Assembly (NCBI GenBank): GCA_003517285.1
Contig: DPAW01000160.1
Location: 2,668 to 21,801 of the forward strand
Source of the DNA: Verrucomicrobiales bacterium
Lineage (GTDB): Bacteria; Verrucomicrobiota; Verrucomicrobiia; Limisphaerales; UBA1100
DNA: 19,134 bases
Direction: 5' to 3'
In this document: piece by piece, positions 1 through 6,777 of the stretch
Position numbering within the stretch: position 1 is the first letter of the stretch
How the letters are laid out: every line of letters begins with the position of its first letter
Made by a program: the position numbers and the translations under genes
Notes under the pieces: generated by a model
Told to the model about the DNA's origin: nothing
Database searches by the model: none
The model's input: the letters and a program-made list of their open reading frames with translations, nothing else

Positions 1-71
1 GCCGGCGCCAGCGTCACCTCCGCCTGCGCCGTCCACGCGCACAGGCCCAACAAACCAATCCACTTTTTCAT
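1..71 (-). CDS. N-terminus of a secreted protein, cut by the window edge
   Basis: On the minus strand an ATG at 71 opens a frame that runs off the window start after 23 codons. The translation begins MKKWIGLLGLCAWTAQAEVT, which looks like a Sec signal peptide: two lysines, a hydrophobic core and an AQA-type cleavage site before Glu18. The start lies one base after the TAA stop of the upstream sulfatase (TAA-C-ATG), so the two genes are very probably co-transcribed and translationally coupled. The mature protein is not visible and its function cannot be named. An exported partner of the sulfatase is the natural guess. Confidence 0.7.
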   Translation of the reverse strand, partial: MKKWIGLLGLCAWTAQAEVTLAP

Positions 72-72
72 G

Positions 73-1494
73 TTATTTCCCAAACTTCCATTCCGGCCCC
101 TCGGCCTGTACTTCGCGATATTTCTTGACCAACTGCACGCTCAATTCCTTCAAGCGCGCCGGCTCCGTCTCGGCGAGATTCTTTTTCTGATCGCGATCGC
201 GTTTCAAATTGTAGAGCTCAAAATGTTTTAGCTCCATGGTCTTCACCAATTTCTGGTCCGATTCGCGAAAGAACCCGCCGCCGCGTTGATCTGTCTGACC
301 CCAACTACCAAGCACCATCCAGTCACCCGCGCGCATCGCTGCCTTGGGCGCCCCGAGCGCGTTATAGTAATGCCAATACAGGGGTGTCACGCGGCGAATC
401 GGTTTACCTGTGAACACCTCCACAAAACTCGTGCCATCAATGGCTCGATCCGGCTTGCGTTCAATGCCCGCCAGCGCCGTGAGCGTGGGCAGTACGTCCA
501 GACCGCAAACCGGCTCATCGCTTTCGCTGCCGGGCTGAATGCGACCGGGAAACCGCAGAATCCCCGGCACCCGAATGCCCCCTTCGAACAGCCACAACTT
601 CATGCCGCGCAACGGTCCTGGGCTGCCAAACGACCGCGCTGCACCGCCGTAACGCCGCAGGGTTTCCGGGCCGTTGTCCGAGGTAAAAAATACCAGGGTG
701 TTGTCCGCCTGCTTCAGCTCATCCAAAGCCGCCATCAGTTTGCCAACAGCGGCGTCCATGTTCTCCACATTGGCAAAATACTCCGCCTCCAGTTTGTTCC
801 GGGCCACCTCCGAATAGCCCGTGGTCATCTTGTCCGGTGACGCCACCGGCTCGTGCGGCTCATGAAAACAGGTGAAGAGAAAAAACGGCTTCTGCTTGTC
901 ACGCCCGTTGCGCAGCCAATCCACGCCTTCATCAGCTACCAACTGGCAGGCGTAGCCTTCCATCGGCCCCACCGGTTTGCCGTTGCGCACAAAGTTGCGC
1001 GGATTCTTGTGCGACGGCGCCGCGTTGTTTTGCGTAGCGAACCAATGGTTAAACCCGTGGTCGCCCGGCTGCGGTTGGGCGGGCGAATTAAACTTCCCAT
1101 TGCAATGCCACTTGCCGACGTGCGCGGTGTCGTAGCCCAAGGCCTTGAGCATCCCGGCGACCGTCACCTCATCCTTGCGCAGGTGCATCACGTGATTGTC
1201 CGGAATCCAGTTGTACACGCCGGACCGATTCGGCGTACGGCCGGTTAGCATTCCTGCGCGCGAAGGCGAACACACCGGCGCGGCCGCATAACAACTGGTT
1301 AACCGCATACCTTGCTTCGCAAGCTTGTCCAGATACGGCGTCTTGATGTGCGGATGCCCGTAACAGGCTAGATCCCCGTAACCCAAGTCATCGCAAAGGA
1401 TCACCACAAAATTAGGCCGACTATCCTTGGAATCTTTTGCCGATAGAACAGCCGACCACACAAACGCCATCAACAGGCAAAGCAAACGGTGCAT
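73..1494 (-). CDS. Secreted formylglycine-dependent sulfatase (type I, S1 family)
   Basis: Hydrolyses sulfate esters, presumably on carbohydrate, outside the cytoplasm. The ATG at 1494 gives 473 residues beginning MHRLLCLLMAFVWSAVLSAK, a good signal peptide. A TTG nine codons upstream (1521) would only add a polar extension. The metal-binding Asp pair is in the N-terminal motif NFVVILCDDLGYGD, with the two Asp at about residues 35-36. The maturation motif CSPSR starts at Cys75, the residue converted to formylglycine. Other family motifs visible are GKWH, TSDNGP and LRGMK...GGIRVP. Length is normal for the family. The exact substrate cannot be read from sequence. The stop is one base before the next secreted-protein start, so the two form an operon. 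A sulfatase-maturing enzyme (FGE or anSME) is needed but is not in the window. Confidence 0.93.
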   Translation of the reverse strand: MHRLLCLLMAFVWSAVLSAKDSKDSRPNFVVILCDDLGYGDLACYGHPHIKTPYLDKLAKQGMRLTSCYAAAPVCSPSRAGMLTGRTPNRSGVYNWIPDNHVMHLRKDEVTVAGMLKALGYDTAHVGKWHCNGKFNSPAQPQPGDHGFNHWFATQNNAAPSHKNPRNFVRNGKPVGPMEGYACQLVADEGVDWLRNGRDKQKPFFLFTCFHEPHEPVASPDKMTTGYSEVARNKLEAEYFANVENMDAAVGKLMAALDELKQADNTLVFFTSDNGPETLRRYGGAARSFGSPGPLRGMKLWLFEGGIRVPGILRFPGRIQPGSESDEPVCGLDVLPTLTALAGIERKPDRAIDGTSFVEVFTGKPIRRVTPLYWHYYNALGAPKAAMRAGDWMVLGSWGQTDQRGGGFFRESDQKLVKTMELKHFELYNLKRDRDQKKNLAETEPARLKELSVQLVKKYREVQAEGPEWKFGK

Positions 1495-1614
1495 GGGCCA
1501 AGAATGCGGCAAGGTCTTCAAAAGGCAAGATCAGTTGCTACCACCGAACGCATCCCGTGCTGCCGGCGAGGCACCGACAGCACACTGGAGCCGCATCCAG
1601 GAAGTCGTTTTGAT

Positions 1615-2517
1615 TTACACATCGCACACCATTGCCGCGTGCCGCAGCGCGGCCACAGGATCGTCCCAAGTGGGAATAAATTCCTGTGCCACAAACAGAT
1701 CATAGCCGGTCGCCACAATCGCCCGCATCACGGCGGGATAATTGATCTCCTGAGTGTCGTCCAACTCCGCCCGCCCCGGATTACCCGCAGTGTGGTAATG
1801 GCCGATCACATCCTTGTACTGGCGGATGCGGCGGATGACATCGCCGTTCATAATCTGCACATGATATACATCAAAGAGCAGTTTCATGTTCGGCGAATCC
1901 ACCTGACGAATCAGCTCTACGCAGTGGTCCACATCTTCACCGAAATATCCGGGGTGCCCTTTCATTGGATGACTGTCATCACGCGTGTTAAGGTGTTCGA
2001 GCACGAGATTAATTTTCTTTTTCTCCGCATACGGCATCACCGCCTTCCAAGCCTCCACACAATTACGCGCGCCGGCGGCATCGGCGAGCCCTTTCTCACG
2101 CATGCCCGTGAAAGTGATCACGCTCTTGGTACCGATCTCCGCGGCCAGATCAATGCCGAGCTTCAGTTTCTCCACCACGAACGCCTTGTTATCCGCCACG
2201 CATGGCCCCTTCTTGAAGCCGTGCCCGCCGCTCACCAGTGAAATCTTCAGCCCCAGCTTTTGTACCGCCGGATAATCCTTGGCCGAAATCCCCTCAATCG
2301 CCTCGATCCCAATGGCCCGACAATGCTTGGCCAATTCCAGCACTGGCATAGGCTTAAAGCACCAGCCCATCACCGATTGGCGAATGCGGCCCTTGGTAAT
2401 CTTAAAATCCGACTTCAGCTCCGCTCGCGGCACTTGGGCAGAAACTGTTGTGGGAGTAGCTTTTGAAGCCATACCCAAGGCACCGGCCTTGAGGGCTTCT
2501 CGTCGGGTCAAGTTCAT
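1615..2517 (-). CDS. Tat-exported hydroxypyruvate isomerase-like TIM-barrel protein
   Basis: A 300-residue xylose-isomerase-like (AP endonuclease 2 fold) TIM-barrel protein close to hydroxypyruvate isomerase/IolI. The chosen ATG at 2517 gives MNLTRREALKAGALGMASKA, a twin-arginine-type leader. An upstream in-frame extension to 2742 has no such logic and overlaps the divergent gene. Family metal/catalytic positions are visible as Glu174 (LVLEHLN), Asp216 (LLFDVYHVQ), the GHYHTAGNPGR stretch near 239-249 and Glu279 (VAQEF). The Hyi reaction would be hydroxypyruvate to tartronate semialdehyde, but such exported paralogs are common in Verrucomicrobiota/Planctomycetota and mostly uncharacterised, so a sugar epimerase or isomerase is equally possible. 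Ends 120 bases before the next sulfatase on the same strand and is divergent from the small lipoprotein. Confidence 0.85.
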   Translation of the reverse strand: MNLTRREALKAGALGMASKATPTTVSAQVPRAELKSDFKITKGRIRQSVMGWCFKPMPVLELAKHCRAIGIEAIEGISAKDYPAVQKLGLKISLVSGGHGFKKGPCVADNKAFVVEKLKLGIDLAAEIGTKSVITFTGMREKGLADAAGARNCVEAWKAVMPYAEKKKINLVLEHLNTRDDSHPMKGHPGYFGEDVDHCVELIRQVDSPNMKLLFDVYHVQIMNGDVIRRIRQYKDVIGHYHTAGNPGRAELDDTQEINYPAVMRAIVATGYDLFVAQEFIPTWDDPVAALRHAAMVCDV

Positions 2518-2632
2518 GCGTTCATTGTGGGTTTTCCACCGGCGAGAGCAAGTCGAACCGGTTTCCTCTTGAAAGATTTGAATATCGCCGCACTCTCGGC
2601 ACGTCGAATACAAAATTCCAATTAAGAAACTA

Positions 2633-2872
2633 ATGAAGAAAGTAATGATAATTCTGGCTGCGGGGACAATGCTCACCGCGGGTGTAGGCTGCCAAACCAA
2701 CACTGGGAAAGGCGCCGGCATTGGAGCCGCTGTAGGCGGCATTCTGGGCGGCGTGATCGGCCATCAATCCGGGCGTGGACTAGAAGGCGCCGCCGTGGGC
2801 GCCGCTGCCGGCGGGGCCGTCGGGGCTGCTGCAGGTGCTGCCAAGGACAAGAAGGAAAACACCAACCCTTAA
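2633..2872 (+). CDS. Small glycine-zipper lipoprotein
   Basis: A 79-residue protein. The N-terminus MKKVMIILAAGTMLTAGVGC is a lipoprotein-type signal peptide ending at Cys20. The lipobox is imperfect (GVGC rather than LxGC). The rest is a glycine zipper: repeated GxxxG/AxxxG spacing from about residue 25 to 70 (GAGIGAAVGGILGGVIG, then GAAVGAAAGGAVGAAAG), followed by a lysine-rich tail. This resembles the glycine-zipper region of 17-kDa surface antigen/OsmB-like outer-membrane lipoproteins. The likely role is envelope-associated membrane insertion or oligomerisation; no enzymatic function is implied. It is monocistronic, divergent from the isomerase-like gene and closed by a strong terminator 24 bases after its stop. 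No clear Shine-Dalgarno is seen. Confidence 0.82.
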   Translation: MKKVMIILAAGTMLTAGVGCQTNTGKGAGIGAAVGGILGGVIGHQSGRGLEGAAVGAAAGGAVGAAAGAAKDKKENTNP

Positions 2873-2895
2873 TACTCAATTCCAAAAAAAACACA

Positions 2896-2919
2896 AGCCG
2901 CCCGCGGGCGGCTTTTTTT
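2896..2919 (+). terminator. Rho-independent terminator, probably bidirectional
   Basis: An 18-base perfect palindrome at 2896-2913 folds into a 7-bp GC-rich stem (AGCCGCC/GGCGGCT) with a CGCG loop, followed by seven T at 2913-2919. It ends the small lipoprotein transcript. An A-run at 2884-2891 supplies a U-tract on the other strand, so it could also stop transcription from the minus-strand sulfatase, whose stop codon lies about 180 bases away. Confidence 0.9.
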
Positions 2920-3096
2920 GTATTCGATGAGGGTTCCGTTTTTACACTTGGAATTCAAACATGGTCTTCACCTTACCACCCAGACCGACACTTTACTCGC
3001 AGATAAAATTTTCGCGTATCGGTGTCTTTCAACTGAGACGTATATCGCCCTTTTTGCTTTAAAGGCGCCTACTCCACGCCACAAAAAACTCTCCGT

Positions 3097-5310
3097 CTAC
3101 TTTATCAACTGCAGCTTCACCGTATCCACCTTGCCGGCAAATTTCTTATCCGCCGGATAACGCCCTACGGCGCCATTACGATCTTCGCCAACTTCCAATC
3201 CATCGAGCGGCATGTCGCGCATGGCCCCGGGGGTTTTGCCTTGGGCCACCATGGCGCCGTCAATCTTCAGGGTCACCTTGCCGTCCTTAGCAAGCTCTGC
3301 AGACACCGTCGCAGCAGCTTTGGGAAACGGTTTTTCGTCTGCAACCATCGTCAATGTGCCGTCGTGGCGGGTGACGAATCGGAGGGTGCCTTCCCAGATG
3401 TGGAGTGACCAGCCGTGGTTAGTACCACCTTGCGCGACAATCACGCCGTCTTTTCCACCGGCCACCACGCGGGCTTCCACAGTGAACCCTTTGCCGCGCA
3501 CCATGGGTGCCTGGGTTTGCGGCAAATGATCGCCCTGTTTGAGCGTGAATTTTTGCTTCTTTGAAAACCCCGCATTCCTTCCTTTGCCGCCCCAAGGCCA
3601 AGGCTTGGCGAGGGCTTTCTCGGCCCACGCCTCCCAGCGCTCAGCCATGTCGGCAAGACGCTTTGGCTCAGACTCGGCCAGGTTGTTTAGCTCGGTGCGA
3701 TCCGCATCAATGTCGTACAATTCCCAAGGGCCATTAGCACCCTTGGCAACGAGCTTCCATTTACCCTCGCGCATGGCGCGGTTGCCTTCATGCTCCCAAT
3801 AGATCGGTGCTTCGCGACCGATGTTCTTGCCGTTGAAGGCCGGCGCGAGCGAGGCACCCTGCAGCGGTACGATGGCGGTTTCGCCCACCTTGGCCGGGTA
3901 TTGGGCGCCACCAAGGTCGACGCAGGTGGCCATGAGATCAATTAGATGGCCGGGCTGGCTTTCCAGTTTACCATAACGCTCCGCGTCAATGCCCTTGGGC
4001 CAATGGGCGATGAGAGGGGAACTGATGCCGCCTTCGTGCACCCAGTGTTTGTATTCGCGGAAGGGCGTGTTGCTAGCATTGGCCCAGGCCAAGCCGTAAC
4101 CATGGTAGGTATCGGCGCCGCCGGTCATCACCTCGGTGCCCTGCTTCACCACGAGGCCATCGCGGGTGCGGCGCGGGATCATGTCGAATTGCAGGTCGCC
4201 CTTGCCCATGGGTTTGAGCTGCTCGGGATTCTGATCACGGTACTGAATGCCGTTGCGTCGGCCCATGCCCTCGGCACAGCCGCCGTTATCAGCAAGAAAC
4301 AAGATCAGCGTGTTGTCATATTGGCCGGTGGCCTTGAGGGCATCCACCACGCGGCCCATGCCGGCATCCATGTTGGTCACCATGGCGGCGTAAGTTTCCA
4401 TGAGGCGCAGTTCCCATGCCTTGTTCTTGGCGTCGGTCCACGAGGTTGCCTTGCCGTCGCGCGGAGAATTTTTCCATTTCGGATCGATCAACCCCATCTT
4501 CAGCTGGCGCGCATACCGCTCCTTGCGCACGGCGTCCCAGCCCTTGTCGTAAAAGCCCTTGTAGGCGGCGATCTCCTTTTCGGTGGCATGCATCGGCCAA
4601 TGCGGCGCGGTATAGGCCACGTACAGGAAGAACGGTTGATCGCCCTTGTGTTCCTCAATGTAACGCACGGCGTGGTCGCTGATGGCGTCGGTGTAATAAT
4701 ACTCGTCGGTCTGGTATCCCTTATCGGTGAGGGGCGATACTTGGGTGTTCTCACGCGTGAGCGAGTTGGGATCAAAGAAACTGCCGGCGCCATGGATGGT
4801 GCCGTAGAAACGGTCGAACCCGCGTTGGCGTGGCCAGTTGTATTTTGGCCCCTCGGGTTTTACATGCGGCGTGACGTGCCATTTACCGGACATGTAAGTG
4901 GCGTAACCGGCCGTTTTCATCACCTCCGCAATGGTGCGTACATTCTTGCCGAGATCGCCTTTAAAGCCTGGCAGATTTTGATTGCTCATCATCCAGCCAA
5001 TGCCCGCCTGATGCGCGTACACGCCGGTGAGCAACGTAGCCCGTGTGGGGCAGCACCGTCCGGTATTATAAAACTGTGTGAACCGCACGCCCTTGTCGGC
5101 CAGGGCATCAAGCCGCGGGGTACGAATCTCGCCGCCGTAACAACCAATATCGCTCCAGCCCATATCATCGGCCATGGCGATAATGATGTTCGGCCGCGGA
5201 GCTTTGGCGGCTTGAGCCATCGATGCCATTAGGCACAGACCTGTCAGCGAGAATACAATGCACTTCACCCGCTCACTCTGCCTAAGGCCGGGCTGGGTTT
5301 CAAGCTGCAT
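3097..5310 (-). CDS. Secreted sulfatase (arylsulfatase type) with C-terminal LamG-like domain
   Basis: Sulfate-ester hydrolase, 737 residues from the ATG at 5310. The signal-peptide core VKCIVFSLTGLCLMASMAQA begins at an in-frame GTG (5268), which may be the true start (about 723 residues); a TTG at 5322 is a third option. Motifs are NIIIAMADDMGWSD (metal Asp pair), CCPTR with the formylglycine Cys at residue 86 (ATG numbering), GKWH and LFLADNGG. The arrangement resembles the arylsulfatase group whose motif reads NxxRCCPTRATLLTG. After the catalytic domain, residues from about 590 to the end (KGFTVEARV...GVIVAQGG...WSLHIWEGTLRFVTR...) look like a concanavalin A/LamG-type beta-sandwich, likely carbohydrate-binding. 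Its 5' end faces the selenoprotein gene, so the two share a short divergent promoter region. Confidence 0.9.
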   Translation of the reverse strand: MQLETQPGLRQSERVKCIVFSLTGLCLMASMAQAAKAPRPNIIIAMADDMGWSDIGCYGGEIRTPRLDALADKGVRFTQFYNTGRCCPTRATLLTGVYAHQAGIGWMMSNQNLPGFKGDLGKNVRTIAEVMKTAGYATYMSGKWHVTPHVKPEGPKYNWPRQRGFDRFYGTIHGAGSFFDPNSLTRENTQVSPLTDKGYQTDEYYYTDAISDHAVRYIEEHKGDQPFFLYVAYTAPHWPMHATEKEIAAYKGFYDKGWDAVRKERYARQLKMGLIDPKWKNSPRDGKATSWTDAKNKAWELRLMETYAAMVTNMDAGMGRVVDALKATGQYDNTLILFLADNGGCAEGMGRRNGIQYRDQNPEQLKPMGKGDLQFDMIPRRTRDGLVVKQGTEVMTGGADTYHGYGLAWANASNTPFREYKHWVHEGGISSPLIAHWPKGIDAERYGKLESQPGHLIDLMATCVDLGGAQYPAKVGETAIVPLQGASLAPAFNGKNIGREAPIYWEHEGNRAMREGKWKLVAKGANGPWELYDIDADRTELNNLAESEPKRLADMAERWEAWAEKALAKPWPWGGKGRNAGFSKKQKFTLKQGDHLPQTQAPMVRGKGFTVEARVVAGGKDGVIVAQGGTNHGWSLHIWEGTLRFVTRHDGTLTMVADEKPFPKAAATVSAELAKDGKVTLKIDGAMVAQGKTPGAMRDMPLDGLEVGEDRNGAVGRYPADKKFAGKVDTVKLQLIK

Positions 5311-5353
5311 TGAACTGGCCAAGCCGACATCGGTAATTTAGATTTCCCCAACC

Positions 5354-5581
5354 ATGAAGGTGCGCATTGAATATTGTGCGGCTTGAAACTATGAGCCGCA
5401 GGCCGTCAGTTTGGCGGGCCGGTTATTAAAGCTGAAGCAACGCATCTCGTCTTTGGAATTGGTTCCCAGTTCCGGCGCGATGTTCGAAGTCACTGCGAAT
5501 GACAAGCTGGTGCATTCCAAGCGGGCAACGGGTGAATTCCCTGAGCCCGCCGCCGTATTACAGGCTCTCCGGAGTCTGTAG
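5354..5581 (+). CDS. SelW/Rdx-family selenoprotein with in-frame UGA (Sec11)
   Basis: A 75-codon gene that ordinary ORF calling misses. From ATG 5354 it reads MKVRIEYCAAU with TGA at 5384-5386 as codon 11, then continues NYEPQAVSLAGRLLKL... to a TAG at 5579-5581. The family signature is complete: a redox CxxU at residues 8-11 after a beta-strand, then the NYxPxA..LA..LL helix, LVPSSGAMFEV, a K/R-rich strand and ATGEFPEP before the C-terminal helix. This matches the thioredoxin-like Rdx proteins (SelW/SelT/SelH family), in which bacterial versions carry CxxC or CxxU. The likely role is a small thiol/selenol oxidoreductase; the partner is unknown. A hairpin just 3' of the UGA is a candidate SECIS, and tRNA-Sec starts 47 bases after the stop. 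No clear Shine-Dalgarno. The neighbouring sel genes make a sequencing error or pseudogene unlikely. Confidence 0.93.
5395..5419 (+). promoter_or_regulatory. Candidate bacterial SECIS hairpin
   Basis: Starts 8 bases after the UGA codon, inside the coding sequence, where bacterial SECIS elements sit. Hand folding: G5395-C5419, C5396-G5418, C5397-G5417, bulged G5398, C5399-G5416, bulged A5400-G5401, then G5402-C5415, C5403-G5414, C5404-G5413 closing an 8-base loop GUCAGUUU. The loop starts with GU, as in many bacterial SECIS apical loops recognised by the SelB winged-helix domain. The fold is imperfect and was not computed. Confidence 0.55.
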
Positions 5582-5603
5582 CGCACCGCCTATGGTCTTT
5601 CCC

Positions 5604-5619
5604 GCCGCGCCAGCGCGGC
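5604..5619 (+). other. GC-rich hairpin between the selenoprotein gene and tRNA-Sec
   Basis: GCCGCG (5604-5609) and CGCGGC (5614-5619) pair perfectly around a CCAG loop. There is no T-run after it, so it is not a classical terminator. It sits 22 bases after the selenoprotein stop and 9 bases before the tRNA, so a role in transcript processing or 3'-end protection is possible but unproven. Confidence 0.4.
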
Positions 5620-5628
5620 ACACAATCC

Positions 5629-5724
5629 GGAGAGTTGAGGGTGCCTGGTGGCCCCCGCGGTCTTCAAAACCGTTGTCGGTCCGTGACCGGGCCGAGGTAG
5701 GTTCGATTCCTACCCTCTCCGCCA
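5629..5724 (+). tRNA. selC: tRNA-Sec (anticodon UCA)
   Basis: A 96-base tRNA including an encoded CCA at 5722-5724. The anticodon stem GCGGT/ACCGT (5657-5661/5669-5673) closes the loop CTTCAAA with anticodon TCA at 5664-5666, which reads UGA. The extra arm is long: seven pairs, 5676-5682 with 5689-5695, including one G-U, around a 6-base loop. The T arm is GTAGG-TTCGATT-CCTAC (5697-5713) and the discriminator is G5721, as in other tRNA-Sec. The D arm has a 4-base TGGT loop (5646-5649) and a long stem (5639-5645 with 5650-5656) carrying one U-C mismatch. The acceptor shows six Watson-Crick pairs (GGAGAG/CTCTCC), then U5635 opposite C5714. It is charged with Ser by SerRS, converted by SelA and delivered by SelB. 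It lies 15 bases before selD and is probably processed from the operon transcript. Confidence 0.95.
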
Positions 5725-5739
5725 ATTTCGCCACCGCCC

Positions 5740-6777
5740 ATGACTGACGCGACCGATCCCATTCGCCTGACCCAATACAGCCATGGTGCCGGTTGTGGCT
5801 GCAAGATCTCGCCCAAGGTGCTGGAGGAAATCCTAAGCCAAGCAGGTAAAGCCGCTCCGCACGCGAAGTTGCTCGTGGGCAACGATTCCAAGGACGACGC
5901 CGCGGTGTACGATCTCGGCAACGGTAAGGTGGTGATCAGCACCACGGATTTTTTCATGCCCATCGTCGATGACCCCTTCGACTTCGGACAGATCGCGTCG
6001 GTGAATGCCATTAGCGATATCTACGCCATGGGCGGCACGCCGCTGATGGCCATTGCGGTCCTTGGTTGGCCAATCGAAAAACTTCCGCCCACCGTAGCCG
6101 GCCGTGTACTCGAAGGCAGCCGCGCCGCCTGTGCCCAGGCCAATATCCCGTTGGCCGGAGGTCACAGCATCGACGCGCCCGAACCCATCTTCGGTCTGGC
6201 CGTCACCGGCCAGGTCGCAGTGGACCAGCTCAAGCGCAACGACGCCGCTGAGCCGGGCTGCGAATTGTTTCTCACCAAACCGCTTGGCGTTGGTCTCGTG
6301 ACCACTGCTCAAAAGCGGCGTATTGCCGAGGATGCCGATGTGCAACGCGCTGTCGATCAAATGACCGCGCTCAACCAAATCGGAAGCCAACTCAGCTCCG
6401 TGCCAAGCGTGAAGGCAATGACCGATGTCACCGGATTCGGACTGCTCGGCCACCTCATCGAGTTGTGCGAAGGCAGCGGCGTGAGCGCCGTGATCGACAG
6501 TACCGCCGTGCCGCGCCTGCCCAACACCGATCATTACATTGCCGAGGATTGCACACCCGGCGGCACCGATCGCAATTTCGACAGCTACTGCCATCATCTC
6601 AGTCCGATCACCGCCGGCCAACGCGCCCTGCTCTGCGATCCACAAACCAGCGGCGGACTGCTCGTCGCTGTCGCGCCCGACGGTCTGGACGCATTTCAGG
6701 AAGCCACTGCTGAATTAAACCTGACTGCCTTCGGCCAACTCACCGAGCGCACGGAACCTTTGATCACCGTAAACTGA
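5740..6777 (+). CDS. selD: Selenide, water dikinase (selenophosphate synthetase)
   Basis: Makes selenophosphate, the selenium donor for Sec synthesis, from selenide and ATP. 345 residues, essentially full length beside the roughly 347-residue E. coli enzyme and very similar to it throughout. The N-terminal [19 protein letters not shown] contains the catalytic Cys19 and Lys22; Cys stands here, so this SelD is not itself a selenoprotein. Other family motifs are the [11 protein letters not shown] and [10 protein letters not shown] strands (metal/ATP site), [41 protein letters not shown] and [10 protein letters not shown]. The ATG at 5740 follows the tRNA by 15 bases with no evident Shine-Dalgarno. 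The TGA stop shares its last base with the selA ATG (TGATG), so translation of the two is coupled. Confidence 0.98.
   Translation: MTDATDPIRLTQYSHGAGCGCKISPKVLEEILSQAGKAAPHAKLLVGNDSKDDAAVYDLGNGKVVISTTDFFMPIVDDPFDFGQIASVNAISDIYAMGGTPLMAIAVLGWPIEKLPPTVAGRVLEGSRAACAQANIPLAGGHSIDAPEPIFGLAVTGQVAVDQLKRNDAAEPGCELFLTKPLGVGLVTTAQKRRIAEDADVQRAVDQMTALNQIGSQLSSVPSVKAMTDVTGFGLLGHLIELCEGSGVSAVIDSTAVPRLPNTDHYIAEDCTPGGTDRNFDSYCHHLSPITAGQRALLCDPQTSGGLLVAVAPDGLDAFQEATAELNLTAFGQLTERTEPLITVN

Noticed and set aside
2921..3096. AT-richer intergenic stretch after the terminator
   Set aside because: Read on both strands, including with UGA as Sec; no conserved frame, hairpin or RNA gene seen.
3946..5232. 428-codon plus-strand open frame opposite the second sulfatase
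   Set aside because: It is antisense to a gene with intact sulfatase motifs and its translation shows no family pattern; a shadow frame in GC-rich DNA.
5310..5339. Possible promoter for the Sec cassette: TTGAAC (5310-5315) and TAATTT (5334-5339), 18-base spacer
   Set aside because: Both boxes match the sigma-70 consensus only partly (4/6 and 3/6), and the -35 box touches a possible sulfatase start codon. Too weak to annotate.
5389..5747. Short open frames on both strands over the selenoprotein/tRNA-Sec region
   Set aside because: They lack any recognisable pattern, whereas the UGA-containing frame on the plus strand carries a full Rdx signature and the rest is a tRNA.
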